The notes under the pieces are model-generated. The model saw only the letters and a program-made list of their open reading frames with translations. It was not told the DNA's origin and searched no databases. Positions 24,337 through 34,167 of a stretch of 64,000 nt of DNA are shown here, piece by piece. Each line of letters begins with the position of its first letter. Positions within the stretch are counted from its first letter, which is position 1. Made by a program: the position numbers and the translations under genes. The DNA is taken from positions 29,469 to 93,468 of the forward strand of contig NZ_BCVZ01000018.1 in assembly GCF_001592005.1 (NCBI RefSeq). Direction: 5' to 3'. Source of the stretch: Bacillus sonorensis NBRC 101234 = KCTC 13918 (GTDB lineage Bacteria; Bacillota; Bacilli; Bacillales; Bacillaceae).

Positions 24337-25815
24337 CTACTCCTTCAAAACGGCTTCAATGTATTTTTCAGGGTGAATCAGCGTATCTGTTGCCTGGTGA
24401 AAGTACGGAGCGACAAACTCGGTGCCGATCCCGATGGCGAGCGACAGGAAAAGCAGGATCGCTGCCGGATACATGAAGCCTTTTACCGATCTGTTTGGCG
24501 GGGCATCCTTCCATTCATCTCCCCAAAATCCGTTGATAAAAATTTTCATGACCGAATATAAGACAAGCAGACTGGATAAAAGCATCAGCATGGTGATGAC
24601 GAATTCTCCGCTCGTAAAGCCGCCTTCCGCAATTTTCAGCTTTCCTATAAAACCGCTGAAGGGCGGGATTCCGGCCAGGGAAACGGCTGAGATCATGAAC
24701 ATCCAGCCAAGGGCGGGATGGGTTTTGATGAAGCCGCTCATTTTTTTCAGGTTGTTCGTTCCGGCCAGTGTAAATAGCGCCCCCCCAAGCATAAACATGG
24801 CCCCTTTGATGATCATGTCGTGAACCAGATAATAGACAGAGCCTTCAATGGAAGCGGGGGTATTTGCGGCGATGCCGAACAGGATGACGCCGACCGCTGT
24901 CACAATATTGTAAATGATGATTTTTTGGACGTCCCAATAGGCGATTGAGCCGATAACCCCGAATATGATTGTGAGAGCCGCGAGCCAGACCATCAGCTGG
25001 TGGGTATAGGCGGCGTCTTGTGTGAAAATCAGCGTAAACACACGGGTGATCGCGTACAATCCGACCTTTGTGAGGAGCGCCCCGAACAAAGCGGAGATTG
25101 CCGCAGGCGGTGCATAATAAGACCCGGGCATCCAAAAATAAAGCGGGAAGATGCCGCCTTTCAGCCCGAAGACAATGAGAAACAGCACGGCGATGACGGT
25201 GATCAGTCCGGTATGCCCTGATTCGCTGATCCGGACGCTGAGATCCGCCATGTTTAAGGTGCCCGTCACGGCGTATAAATAGCCGACTCCGATTACGAAT
25301 AAAGCTGAAGAAATAATATTAAAGACGATATATTTCAATGATTCTCTCAGCTGAATCTTCGTGCCGCCAATGACAATCAAAACATATGAAGCCATTAACA
25401 GAACCTCGAAGAATACAAACAGGTTGAACAGATCGCCCGTTAAAAATGCGCCGCTTACTCCCGCCAGCAGGAACTGGACAGCAGGATAGTAAAAGAAGCG
25501 CTCCCGCTTTTCCCCGATTGAACGAAACGAATACAGCACCGTCATGAATCCGATAATCGCCGTTGTTAAAGCGAGAAGGCTGGCGAATTGATCGGCGACA
25601 AGAATGATCCCGAACGGGGGCTTCCAGCCGCCGAGGTAAAGGGTTTGGATCCCGTCTGTAAACACGGTCTTCACGAGCACGGCCGCCGCGGCCACGGCTG
25701 CAATGGAAGATATGGCACTGAATACGCGCATCAGCTTGATCGATTTATTCATAAATATAAGCAAAACTGCGGCCAATAAAGGAATCAATATCGGCAAGAT
25801 TACGAGATTATTCAT
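24337..25815 (-). CDS. mrpD: Na+/H+ antiporter subunit MrpD
   Basis: A 492-residue NuoN/NuoM-like proton-pumping subunit with about 14 helices and conserved charged residues in membrane segments (LFVFFEVLLMASY, GLKGGIFPLYFWMPGSYYAPP). Homology favours ATG 25815 (MNNLVILPIL); an in-frame ATG at 25824 sits too close to the GAGGGG site. It overlaps mrpC. Confidence 0.95.
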   Translation of the reverse strand: MNNLVILPILIPLLAAVLLIFMNKSIKLMRVFSAISSIAAVAAAAVLVKTVFTDGIQTLYLGGWKPPFGIILVADQFASLLALTTAIIGFMTVLYSFRSIGEKRERFFYYPAVQFLLAGVSGAFLTGDLFNLFVFFEVLLMASYVLIVIGGTKIQLRESLKYIVFNIISSALFVIGVGYLYAVTGTLNMADLSVRISESGHTGLITVIAVLFLIVFGLKGGIFPLYFWMPGSYYAPPAAISALFGALLTKVGLYAITRVFTLIFTQDAAYTHQLMVWLAALTIIFGVIGSIAYWDVQKIIIYNIVTAVGVILFGIAANTPASIEGSVYYLVHDMIIKGAMFMLGGALFTLAGTNNLKKMSGFIKTHPALGWMFMISAVSLAGIPPFSGFIGKLKIAEGGFTSGEFVITMLMLLSSLLVLYSVMKIFINGFWGDEWKDAPPNRSVKGFMYPAAILLFLSLAIGIGTEFVAPYFHQATDTLIHPEKYIEAVLKE

Positions 25816-26149
25816 GTTGATCATTTCCCCTCATTTGATCCATATCATCCATTTTCAGCTCCTGATAGGCGCGGAAGGCCATGACCAAAAGAAACGATGT
25901 GACACCGAAGGCGATAACGATCGCTGTCAGAATAAGAGCCTGCGGAAGCGGATCGACATAGGCCGAAGTGCCATCTTGTAAAATCGGCGGCGCCCCTTTT
26001 TTTAACCCTCCCATCGTTAATAAAAGGAGATGGACGCCATGGCTGAGAACAGCCGTTCCGATGATCACCCTCAGAAGGCTTTTTGACAGCATTAAATAAG
26101 TCGCCGCCATGAACAAAATTCCTACAATAAAAGACATTAAAATCTCCAT
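25808..26149 (-). CDS. mrpC: Na+/H+ antiporter subunit MrpC
   Basis: A 113-residue NuoK-like subunit with three helices and the DPLPQALILTAIVI motif of MrpC. It overlaps mrpD by eight bases and abuts mrpB. Confidence 0.96.
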   Translation of the reverse strand: MEILMSFIVGILFMAATYLMLSKSLLRVIIGTAVLSHGVHLLLLTMGGLKKGAPPILQDGTSAYVDPLPQALILTAIVIAFGVTSFLLVMAFRAYQELKMDDMDQMRGNDQHE

Positions 26150-26580
26150 TATTCTCTCTCTCCAATCGTCTGAATAATGGTCATGGTCACACCGACCACC
26201 ACTAGATATACACCGGTATCAAACAGCACCGCAGTGGCAAGCTCCGTTTTCCCGAGCAATGGAAGCTGAAAATAGCCGAAAGCGTGCGAGAGAAACTGAG
26301 TGCCGAACAAAAATGAACCGATGCCTGTACAGACGGATACCAGCAAGCCCGTCCCGGCCACATAAATAAAGTTGACGGGCAGGATGTTTTTCACCGTTTT
26401 CAAATCATAGGCAAGCAGCAGAAGCACGAATGAAGACGAGGTCATCAAACCGGCGATAAAGCCGCCGCCCGGCTGGTTATGACCGGCTAAAAAAATGTGG
26501 AATGAAAAGAGCAAAATGATAAAACTGGTGACCTTTGTAACAGTCTGCAAAATCACATCGTTCGTCTGTTGTTTTTTCAT
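26149..26580 (-). CDS. mrpB: Na+/H+ antiporter subunit MrpB
   Basis: A 143-residue four-helix subunit with the GHNQPGGGFIAGL motif of MrpB. Start overlaps the mrpA stop (ATGA type). Confidence 0.96.
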   Translation of the reverse strand: MKKQQTNDVILQTVTKVTSFIILLFSFHIFLAGHNQPGGGFIAGLMTSSSFVLLLLAYDLKTVKNILPVNFIYVAGTGLLVSVCTGIGSFLFGTQFLSHAFGYFQLPLLGKTELATAVLFDTGVYLVVVGVTMTIIQTIGERE

Positions 26581-28979
26581 TGCTCTTCTCCCCCCTTTTC
26601 CATTCTGAGCTTGATCATGCCGTAAATCCCAAGCGAAGCAATGGTAAGCACGGTAATTTCAAACAATGTATCAAATCCCCTGAAATCGACCAGCACTACG
26701 TTGACGATATTGTGGCCGCCGGCAAGCTTATAGCTGTTTTCAATAAAGTAGGATGAGATGCTTTCAAGGGAACGCTGGCTGTTTGAAGCCAAGGCCAGCA
26801 GCGTCACGACGGCTCCCACGCCGATCGAAACGAGCGCATTGGTGATTCTGAATTTTTTCGTTTTCGGTTTGAATCTGAGCTTCGGCAAATGGTAGAAGCA
26901 CAGAAGGAACAGCGCCACAGAAATCGTTTCGATGATAAGCTGTGTCAGCGCCAGATCGGGCGCCCTGAATATTACAAAGAATAAGGCGAGCGTATAGCCG
27001 ATGACACCAAGTGAGATAATCGCCGTCAGCCTTGATCTGGCAAACACCGTCGTAAAGGTGGCGGCGATCATAACCGCTGACAGAACGAGCTCATAAACGC
27101 CGATTGAAGCGTTCCCTTTCACGCTATAGGAAAAGCTGCCTGTAATCACAAGCGAACCGCCGACTGCGATAATAAAAAATACAAAAACATATACGAGATA
27201 ATCCCGAAGGAATCCTGTCATGTATGTCCGCGTCACTTTGTTTGAGCCTTTTTCAAGCCCGTACAGGGAACGGTCATACAATCTGTTCAGCGTCAATGTT
27301 TCAGGGAACAGGCCGTAGACCTTTTTCCATCTGCCAAGGGTGACATAAGCGAGAACACCGAGCGCGACAACTCCGAGCGTCATGTAGAGCTCAGGCGACA
27401 AACCGTGCCACATTGAAATCTCAACCTTGAATTTTTGATCATTGTCCAAAAGGCTCGGCATAATCGAAGCCGCCGCCGGCTCAATGATGCTATAAGACAG
27501 AATGTTCGGGAAAAAGAAAAAAATCACCACGAGAGACACGAGAATAATCGGCGAAATCAGCATGCCGAGCGGAGCTTCATGCGCTTTTTTCTCAAGTTTT
27601 TCTGGCTGATATTTTCCGCCGAATGTTTGAAACAGCAAAACCATGCAATAAATAAATGTGAACACGCTGCCCGTCCATGCCAGAACAGGGAACAAAAAGC
27701 CCCACGTATCCGCATTGAACAGGTTGAAATCAGTGATTCTGATCATGCTCGTAAAAAACATTTCTTTACTTAGAAATCCGTTAAACGGCGGCAATCCCGC
27801 CATTGAAAAAGCGCCGATCAGCGAAATTGTAAACGTAATCGGCATGACTGTCATTAAACCGCCAAGCTTGCGGATATCCCGCGTACCAGTTTCATGGTCG
27901 ATGATTCCGACTGCCATGAAAAGGCTGCCTTTAAAGGTGGCATGGTTGATCAGATGAAAAATGGCGGCAATAACCGCGACCAGATAATATTCAAAATGAT
28001 GAAAATGCAAAGCCGCCGAGCCGACGCCGAGCATCGACATGATCATTCCCAGCTGGCTGACGGTGGAGAATGCGAGAATCGCTTTTAAATCAGTCTGTTT
28101 GACAGCGTTGAACGAACCCCAGAACAGCGTCACAATCCCCGTCAGAGAAACGATCCAAAACCACTCGCCTGAAAAAGCGAAGATTGGAGTGAATCTTGCG
28201 ACCAAATAGATCCCCGCTTTGACCATCGTCGCGGAATGCAAGTAAGCGCTGACCGGGGTCGGTGCTTCCATCGCATCCGGAAGCCAGATGTAAAAAGGAA
28301 ATTGAGCCGATTTTGTAAAGGCTCCGATTAAAATCAGCACGAGAGCCGGAAGGAAAAAGCCGTTGGATGAGATCAGATCAACCTGGCTGATCATTTCCCT
28401 GATGCTGAATGAACCCGTGATGATATAAAGCAGGATGAATCCTCCAAGCAGCGAAAGACCGCCGAAAATCGTAATCAGCATCGACTTTGTCGCGCCATAT
28501 CGCGATTTTTCCCGCTTGTGCCAATAGCCGATGAGCAGAAAAGAGGATATGCTGGTCAATTCCCAAAATAAATAAAGTACAATGACGTTATCAACGAGAA
28601 CGACACCGAGCATCGCTCCCATAAACATGAGCAGGTAAACGTAAAAAGAGCCGAGCTGCTCCCTTTCTTTGGATAGATAATAAATGCTGTACAGAACAAC
28701 CAAAGATCCAATCCCCGTGATCAGCAGGGCAAACAGGAGTCCCAGGCCGTCAACATAGGCGGTGAAATTAATGCCGAAAGACGGGATCCATTCCAGTACG
28801 GCTTTTAATGTTCCGCCATGTGCCGTCATGCCGATCATACGGAAGAAATAAATAAATAATAAAACCGGAAGAATCAGAACAAACCAACCCGTATGGATCT
28901 TTCGGACATATTTCGCCAATAGCGGAATAAAGAAGGCGAGTACAAAAGGCGATAATATTGCAATATGTAAAGACGTCAT
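26577..28979 (-). CDS. mrpA: Na+/H+ antiporter subunit MrpA
   Basis: The large 800-residue subunit, related to NuoL of complex I, with about 21 helices: an antiporter module ([38 protein letters not shown] cut here into its known parts) and a C-terminal MbhE/MrpB-like extension. Mrp exchanges cytoplasmic Na+ for H+ and supports alkali, sodium and cholate resistance. Start ATG 28979 lies six bases after GGAGG and gives nearly the B. subtilis length (801, from memory); an upstream extension to 29087 covers the promoter. Confidence 0.95.
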   Translation of the reverse strand: MTSLHIAILSPFVLAFFIPLLAKYVRKIHTGWFVLILPVLLFIYFFRMIGMTAHGGTLKAVLEWIPSFGINFTAYVDGLGLLFALLITGIGSLVVLYSIYYLSKEREQLGSFYVYLLMFMGAMLGVVLVDNVIVLYLFWELTSISSFLLIGYWHKREKSRYGATKSMLITIFGGLSLLGGFILLYIITGSFSIREMISQVDLISSNGFFLPALVLILIGAFTKSAQFPFYIWLPDAMEAPTPVSAYLHSATMVKAGIYLVARFTPIFAFSGEWFWIVSLTGIVTLFWGSFNAVKQTDLKAILAFSTVSQLGMIMSMLGVGSAALHFHHFEYYLVAVIAAIFHLINHATFKGSLFMAVGIIDHETGTRDIRKLGGLMTVMPITFTISLIGAFSMAGLPPFNGFLSKEMFFTSMIRITDFNLFNADTWGFLFPVLAWTGSVFTFIYCMVLLFQTFGGKYQPEKLEKKAHEAPLGMLISPIILVSLVVIFFFFPNILSYSIIEPAAASIMPSLLDNDQKFKVEISMWHGLSPELYMTLGVVALGVLAYVTLGRWKKVYGLFPETLTLNRLYDRSLYGLEKGSNKVTRTYMTGFLRDYLVYVFVFFIIAVGGSLVITGSFSYSVKGNASIGVYELVLSAVMIAATFTTVFARSRLTAIISLGVIGYTLALFFVIFRAPDLALTQLIIETISVALFLLCFYHLPKLRFKPKTKKFRITNALVSIGVGAVVTLLALASNSQRSLESISSYFIENSYKLAGGHNIVNVVLVDFRGFDTLFEITVLTIASLGIYGMIKLRMEKGGEEQ

Positions 28980-29069
28980 CATGAACCTCCCTTTAGTAGC
29001 TTGTATAAATACATTTTGTTCCATACTAAAATTTTCAAACGTAATGTACTTTTTTAGAACCGGTGACCT

Positions 29070-29081
29070 AGACAAATTATA
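29070..29081 (-). promoter_or_regulatory. Candidate -10 box of the mrp operon
   Basis: On the minus strand a perfect TATAAT (29081-29076) lies about 100 bases upstream of mrpA. No good -35 is seen at the right distance, so this is only a candidate. Confidence 0.35.
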
Positions 29082-29216
29082 ACTCAAATTTTAATCGGCT
29101 GCATGATCACAAGCCATCAGGTTTTATGCGGTCTTATGAACCTGAAATAATTTTAACAAAAAAGAAGGCATAATGGAAAGTTTTTTTGATCAAGCTGAAA
29201 ACTGAGGTGATAAAAG

Positions 29217-29450
29217 ATGAGAACAAAAGCTTTTGTCAGCTTCAGTTTATTTTGTTCGCTTTTTGCGGGAGCGTTTTTGATCGACAGGGACATGACCCGG
29301 GAAAACGCCCCGGGTACGGGGGCGGATAAAGAGCGCCAATACAGAGGCGACTACATTCCTTTTGAGGCGGGCAGCGGGAATCAGTCTTTGGAGAAAAAAG
29401 AAAGCGCCCCCTTTAAATCGAGGGAATATATCAGAGTAGAGAAGCGCTGA
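29217..29450 (+). CDS. yufS: Small exported protein YufS
   Basis: A 77-residue protein, divergent from mrpA and converging on maeN, as YufS is in B. subtilis. A hydrophobic segment (residues 6-22) acts as signal or anchor; the rest is hydrophilic and Gly/Glu/Arg-rich. GAGGTGA lies seven bases before the ATG. Function unknown. Confidence 0.78.
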   Translation: MRTKAFVSFSLFCSLFAGAFLIDRDMTRENAPGTGADKERQYRGDYIPFEAGSGNQSLEKKESAPFKSREYIRVEKR

Positions 29451-29500
29451 AAACAAAAAAGGAATCCGATCGTATAGATCAGACTCCTTTTTGTTTTTTT
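29451..29500. terminator. Bidirectional terminator between yufS and maeN
   Basis: Stem AAAAAGGA...GATC/GATC...TCCTTTTT with A- and T-tracts, between converging genes. Confidence 0.85.
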
Positions 29501-29508
29501 ATACGCTT

Positions 29509-30855
29509 TTATGACGTGAAAAATCTCAACAAAATCGTTGCCATAATGACGGTTGCTGCTCCGCCGAGGCGCGTTGAAATCTGGGCAAACGGCATAAGCC
29601 CCATTCTGCCTGAAGCCGAAAGGATGGCGACATCCCCTGTTCCCCCAAGTCCGCTGTGACAGCCTGTGACAATAGCTGATTCAACCGGGTACATGTTCAT
29701 TAATTTTCCGACAAAATAACCTGAGGCTACCATTGCAACGACGACTGAAGCACAGACGATAACGAAGCGCAGTGAGATCACGGATGCCACGTCATCAAGC
29801 GGAATATAAAGAATGCCCAATCCGACCATCAGCGGCCATGTAAAGCTGGAGGACATAAATTTGTACAGCTGGTGTGCGCCTTTTTCCATGCTGGCCGGCA
29901 GGAGCTTCGCATACTTCACTGCAGCCGCGGCAATGATCATTAAGATCGCTCCGGGGATCGCGATGAATTTTGAAACAAGGCCGCCGAAAATGAAGAACGA
30001 ACAAGCGATCAGAACGCCGGCGCCCATTAATTTCAAATCAATTTTAGGCTCTTCTTCTTTTTGGTTGAAAATCTCATCGTCTTTTTTCGATTTGACAAGC
30101 CGTCCGTTTCCATTTAGCTCAGGACGTTTTTCACCAAGCTTTTTCATCAGTCCGGCGGAAATAATCGCCACGACGTTTCCGATGATCGCCGCTGGAATAA
30201 GCTGTGAAACAAAGACATCGGTAGATTGGCCCAGAATATGCGAATAAGCGAGAGACAGCGGCAAGATTCCTTCGCCGATGCCGCCGGCAATGATCGGTAC
30301 GATAATAAAGAAGAATGATTCATAAGGGCTGTAGCCAAGCAGTAAACCAACGAGAATCCCGGCAGAGACAGCGGCGATGGTACCGGCCAAAAGCGGCACG
30401 AACATTCTCATAAAGCCTTGAATCAAAATCGTGCGGTGCATGCCCAAAATGCTTCCTGCCACTAAGCAAGCGATATAAAAATAAAGAAAGTTCGATGTTT
30501 TCATCAATGTTGTAACCGCATCCAAAGAAGTCGGATTCAGCACATTATAAAAGACTAAAAACGAAGGGACGAACAATGAAAGAATCGCAGGTCCGCCGAT
30601 ATCTTTCAATATTGGAATCCGCTGGCCGATATCTCCGAGGAAGATGCCCAAAATCATAATGATGGCAAAGCCGCCGAGCATATCGTTTGGCAGCTGGTTA
30701 AAATAAGCTGATAGAAAAATAATGATCGACAAAGCAATATAAAGCGGAAACGGAATAACCCCGATCTTCCAGCTGATCAATTTTTGAAATGCGTTTTTAT
30801 GTTTTGTTTGATCATCATGTTTTGTAACCGGTTTCAATTCTTTTGCTGCTTCCAT
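29509..30855 (-). CDS. maeN: Na+/malate symporter MaeN
   Basis: A 448-residue member of the 2-hydroxycarboxylate transporter family with about 11 helices and the two re-entrant Gly-rich motifs GGIGEG (about residue 190) and GLGGTGD (about 405). It takes up L-malate with sodium. Start ATG 30855 has GGGGGTG eight bases before it and gives the B. subtilis length; the ATG at 30870 is part of that leader. The controlling sensor pair malK-malR lies about 7.5 kb away, separated here by pssA-ybfM-psd and nup genes. Confidence 0.95.
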   Translation of the reverse strand: MEAAKELKPVTKHDDQTKHKNAFQKLISWKIGVIPFPLYIALSIIIFLSAYFNQLPNDMLGGFAIIMILGIFLGDIGQRIPILKDIGGPAILSLFVPSFLVFYNVLNPTSLDAVTTLMKTSNFLYFYIACLVAGSILGMHRTILIQGFMRMFVPLLAGTIAAVSAGILVGLLLGYSPYESFFFIIVPIIAGGIGEGILPLSLAYSHILGQSTDVFVSQLIPAAIIGNVVAIISAGLMKKLGEKRPELNGNGRLVKSKKDDEIFNQKEEEPKIDLKLMGAGVLIACSFFIFGGLVSKFIAIPGAILMIIAAAAVKYAKLLPASMEKGAHQLYKFMSSSFTWPLMVGLGILYIPLDDVASVISLRFVIVCASVVVAMVASGYFVGKLMNMYPVESAIVTGCHSGLGGTGDVAILSASGRMGLMPFAQISTRLGGAATVIMATILLRFFTS

Positions 30856-30971
30856 GAAAAACACCCCCATATTTGTATGGTTTTAATTTTAGAAGAAAAG
30901 TGACGTTTTTGTGTATTTTTAAATTAAAATAACTAATAGTTAATTAAATTAAAGAGAAAAAAGGCCTTGTA

Positions 30972-30985
30972 GGAAAGCGCTGTCC
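30972..30985. promoter_or_regulatory. Near-cre palindrome upstream of maeN
   Basis: GGAAAGCGCTGTCC matches the cre consensus except at its two outer positions and is part of the symmetrical AGGAAAGCGCTGTCCT. It lies 117 bases upstream of maeN and 50 bases downstream-side of psd's terminator. Possible CcpA site. Confidence 0.35.
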
Positions 30986-31093
30986 TTTGAGGATGTTTTA
31001 TTTATGGGTATTTTAGGCTAGTTTGAAAGCCTTTTCGAAGCAGGGAACGTTTTTTGGTTATTTAAATAGAGGTGTTTTTTGAACCGGCAGCTT

Positions 31094-31122
31094 AAAAAAA
31101 CGCCCCCGGATTCGGGGGAGGC
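31094..31122 (-). terminator. Terminator after psd
   Basis: On the minus strand: stem CCCCCG/CGGGGG with loop AATC followed by TTTTTTT. Confidence 0.9.
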
Positions 31123-31126
31123 GGGC

Positions 31127-31915
31127 CTATTTTGGATTTGTCAGTGATCCCAAAACCTCCCCCATTTTCACTTTCAGTGAAGAGCGGAGGCTGCCGGCCG
31201 GGATAAAGGTGCCTTTTTCAAAAAGCAAAATAACGGTCGAACCGAAAGAAAAATAGGCGATTTCTTCGCCTTGGCGCCATTCCTTCGCCTCTTGCAGCAT
31301 GACGATGGAATTGATGTACATCGCTCCGACTTTGACCAGCAGTGCAGATCCATATTGATGTTTGAATTCCGAAATCATCCGGTAGTTTTTCGTCAACGGC
31401 GATTTGCCGTATGTCAAACCTATGCGGTTGACAGGATAGGAGGTGCTCCCAAGCGAATATTGCCGTTGAAGCGTGCCGTTCGCGGGGCTGTGAATTCTGT
31501 GGTAATCCTGCGGGCTTAAATAGATGATAATATAGGTTCCGCCCAAATACCGGTTTACCACTTCATCACTGCCGATCATTTCTTCGATTGAATAAGGTTT
31601 GTTCTTGACGAAAAAGCGTTTATCGGAGGTGATCGCTCCCATTTCTTCAATCACCCCGTCCACAGGGCTTATCAGGCAGTCAGGAGCTGAAGGAAGCGGA
31701 CGGACCCCGTCTTTTAGTTTTCTGATGAAGAGCTCGTGCAAACTGTTAAAAGAACGGGCATCCTCAAGCATTTCTTCCGTGTTGATCCGGAAAGCCTGAA
31801 TATAAGGGCGGATGAGCGGTTTGCTGAGCTTTGACTGAGCAAACTTTTTCAATGCCTGGGATATGCCTTTTTTATTTGTCAATTCAATCAAACACCGGTA
31901 AAGCCGCTTTTTCAA
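31127..31915 (-). CDS. psd: Phosphatidylserine decarboxylase Psd
   Basis: Makes phosphatidylethanolamine by decarboxylating phosphatidylserine; a self-cleaving, pyruvoyl-dependent membrane enzyme. The family motifs are visible: SPVDGVI (about 85), HRIHSP (about 140) and the autocleavage site FGST (about 223), where Ser becomes the pyruvoyl group. The start is TTG 31915, eight bases after AAGGAG, giving 262 residues (263 in B. subtilis, from memory); ATG 31939 has no site. Third gene of pssA-ybfM-psd. Confidence 0.95.
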   Translation of the reverse strand: MKKRLYRCLIELTNKKGISQALKKFAQSKLSKPLIRPYIQAFRINTEEMLEDARSFNSLHELFIRKLKDGVRPLPSAPDCLISPVDGVIEEMGAITSDKRFFVKNKPYSIEEMIGSDEVVNRYLGGTYIIIYLSPQDYHRIHSPANGTLQRQYSLGSTSYPVNRIGLTYGKSPLTKNYRMISEFKHQYGSALLVKVGAMYINSIVMLQEAKEWRQGEEIAYFSFGSTVILLFEKGTFIPAGSLRSSLKVKMGEVLGSLTNPK

Positions 31916-31949
31916 GCTGTTCACTCCTTCTGTTGTCATCCGGGGGCTT

Positions 31950-32432
31950 TTAAATGACTCCGATCGTGTAGCCTATCGTAATAAAAACCAAACACCAAAT
32001 AAAAGCTCCTGAACCGGCAAAGGTCAGAAACTTTCTCATTCTCATTTCATTCATCCCTGAAAGATAGCATGTCACATGGCGGATGCCCGGAATGAAATAA
32101 CCGAAAACGATCGTCCACGGTCCGTATTTGTCAAACCAGCGATGAACGGTATCAAGCCTTTTCGGCGTCAGTCCGATCCACTTTCCGAATTTATCGAGCA
32201 GCGGTTTACCGATTTTTTTTCCAAGAAAATAGCTGATGATCATCCCGGATAAAGCGCCTGAAAAACTGATCAATACCGCTAGTCCATAGTTTAATATTTG
32301 AATAGAAGACAAGTAACCGACAAATGTCATCATGACCTCATCGGGGATCGGCAGCCCTACAATTCCGAGAACAAGCATGCCGAAAATCGCAAAATACCCG
32401 TATTGGGAAATTAATTCTTTTGCCAAATCCAT
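31950..32432 (-). CDS. ybfM: DedA/SNARE-associated family membrane protein YbfM
   Basis: A 160-residue DedA-family protein with four or five helices, the E/D and Gly-rich GLPIPDEVMM segment and the FGYFIPGIRH motif (near 112-121). DedA proteins help move or flip lipids and maintain membrane potential. Between pssA and psd it probably serves phospholipid transport. It starts just after the pssA stop. Confidence 0.92.
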   Translation of the reverse strand: MDLAKELISQYGYFAIFGMLVLGIVGLPIPDEVMMTFVGYLSSIQILNYGLAVLISFSGALSGMIISYFLGKKIGKPLLDKFGKWIGLTPKRLDTVHRWFDKYGPWTIVFGYFIPGIRHVTCYLSGMNEMRMRKFLTFAGSGAFIWCLVFITIGYTIGVI

Positions 32433-32438
32433 GAAACC

Positions 32439-32975
32439 CTAGCTCACTTTCTTCAATAGATTTTTCCCTTTTAGACTGATGACTTTGATTTTGCTGACCA
32501 TGAGATAGGACAGGAATAAGGTAATCATAATGAACGCCTTTTTGCCGATAATCTCGAATAAAAAGTTCAGGCACACCAGTATGGTGCCTGCCGCTGTAAT
32601 TGGAACCCCTGTAAAATACTCCTGTTCCCCTGACTGAATATTAAAGCGTGCAAGCCGGAGAGCACCGCAGACAGGGAACAGCAATGTTGAAGGGAGGCCC
32701 ATGATCGGCGCATCATGAAAAACGATTGAATATGTAATAATAGCCGGAGCGATACCGAATGTAATAATATCGGCCAATGAGTCCAATTCTTTTCCGAATG
32801 GGGAGACCGCATTTAATCTGCGGGCCGCCATTCCGTCAAGGCTGTCCAAAATGGCGCCGAGGACAACGAACAAAATCGCCAAGAATAAATACCCTTTGAA
32901 AGCCAGCAATAAGGCTGAAAAGCCCGAAAGAAAGTTTCCGATCGTAATCAAAGAAGGGATGATAGTTTTTTTCAA
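32439..32975 (-). CDS. pssA: Phosphatidylserine synthase PssA
   Basis: A CDP-alcohol phosphatidyltransferase that makes phosphatidylserine from CDP-diacylglycerol and serine. The catalytic signature DG-x2-AR-x8-G-x3-D-x3-D is complete (DGMAAR ... GKELDSLAD, about residues 47-69). Membrane helices flank it. The TTG at 32975 aligns with the B. subtilis start and is preceded by AAAGGA at 11 bases; the ATG at 32987 touches the same AAAGG and is less likely. First gene of the operon. Confidence 0.94.
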   Translation of the reverse strand: MKKTIIPSLITIGNFLSGFSALLLAFKGYLFLAILFVVLGAILDSLDGMAARRLNAVSPFGKELDSLADIITFGIAPAIITYSIVFHDAPIMGLPSTLLFPVCGALRLARFNIQSGEQEYFTGVPITAAGTILVCLNFLFEIIGKKAFIMITLFLSYLMVSKIKVISLKGKNLLKKVS

Positions 32976-33162
32976 TTGTTCTCGCATCCTTTAAAAAAAC
33001 TATTTTATATAGAAATTAAACAATGTTACATTTTATATGATTTATCCGGCGTCTGCAATAAAATTCCTGAAACGGTTGTAGCCAGACTTTTTCATCATAC
33101 CATAAAAGTGGTAAAAACATTGGCTGCGTCAACAAAATTTATATTTTATTAAGGAAACAGGC

Positions 33163-33192
33163 AAAAAAATAGAGAACCATAAAGTTCTCTCA
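33163..33192 (-). terminator. Terminator after nupQ
   Basis: Minus-strand stem AGAGAAC/GTTCTCT with loop TTTATG and a run of T. Confidence 0.88.
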
Positions 33193-33207
33193 ATACCAAT
33201 GATTTTG

Positions 33208-34167
33208 TTATCGTTTTCCTTTTATATATGGAATGCCGTTTGCCTTTGGCGCGTCAGCCCTGCCGATAAAGCCTGCGAGTGCGAGGATCGTCAACACGTA
33301 AGGCGCAATCAGCATGTAGACGTTCGGTATTTCTTTAAACAGAGGGAGCATCGAACCGATAATGCTCAAGCTTTGTGCGAAGCCGAAAAACAGGGCGGCG
33401 CCAAGAGCTCCGAGCGGATGCCATTTTCCGAACACAAGCGCTGCAAGGGCAATGAATCCTTGACCGGTGATGGTGGCATGGGAAAAATCAAGCGTCACTG
33501 TTGACGCATACACGCCTCCGCCCAAACCGCCGAACAACCCGCTGATAAAGACGCTGACATACCTGATCTTGAACACATTCACACCCATCGTATCAGCGGC
33601 CAGCGGATGTTCGCCGACAGAGCGGATCCGCAGGCCGAACGGCATTTTAAACAAAATGAACCAGGAAACGCCGGCAAGCGCGACCGCCAATATCGACGTC
33701 ACATATACATCCGAGAAAAAAATCTCGCCCGCGACCGGGATGCTGCTCAGCCCGGGGATGTCCGTTTTATAAAACGGCTCGGGAATTTTATCTGTCTGCG
33801 CTTTTCCGTAGATCAGCTTTACAACAAACAATGTGCTGCCGAGCGCCAGCATATTAATGGCGACCCCGCTGACCGTCTGATCGGCCCTGAATGAAATCGA
33901 AGCGGCTGCATGCAGGAGGGAGAAGAGGCCTCCGGCGGCCATTGCGGCAAGCAGGCCGATCCAAGGCGTAAAAGTCCCGAGATGTTGTGCGCAAAACAAA
34001 TTAAAGATAACGGCTGTAAACGCCCCGACAATCATTAAGCCTTCAAGCCCGATGTTTACAACCCCCGATCTTTCGGAAAAGACGCCTCCGAGAGCAGTTA
34101 AAATAAGCGGGGCGGAGTAGACAAGCGTAGCAGGAACGATAATGCCGAGGATTTGCAGGATATCCAC
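33208..34167 (-). CDS. nupQ: Nucleoside ABC transporter permease NupQ
   Basis: A 319-residue BPD_transp_2-family permease with about ten helices and the family motif EPLAADTMGVNV-like segment (GEHPLAADTMGV). It pairs with NupP to form the membrane channel for guanosine and other nucleosides. GTG start directly after the nupP stop with GGGGGG upstream. Confidence 0.94.
   Translation of the reverse strand: MDILQILGIIVPATLVYSAPLILTALGGVFSERSGVVNIGLEGLMIVGAFTAVIFNLFCAQHLGTFTPWIGLLAAMAAGGLFSLLHAAASISFRADQTVSGVAINMLALGSTLFVVKLIYGKAQTDKIPEPFYKTDIPGLSSIPVAGEIFFSDVYVTSILAVALAGVSWFILFKMPFGLRIRSVGEHPLAADTMGVNVFKIRYVSVFISGLFGGLGGGVYASTVTLDFSHATITGQGFIALAALVFGKWHPLGALGAALFFGFAQSLSIIGSMLPLFKEIPNVYMLIAPYVLTILALAGFIGRADAPKANGIPYIKGKR

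Noticed and set aside
24845..28566. Several open frames of 60-130 codons on either strand within mrpA and mrpD
   Set aside because: All are shadows of strongly conserved antiporter subunits with no start signals.
26577..29087. Longer MrpA starting at 29087
   Set aside because: The extra 36 residues cover the promoter-like TATAAT and lack a ribosome site; ATG 28979 has GGAGG and gives the family length.
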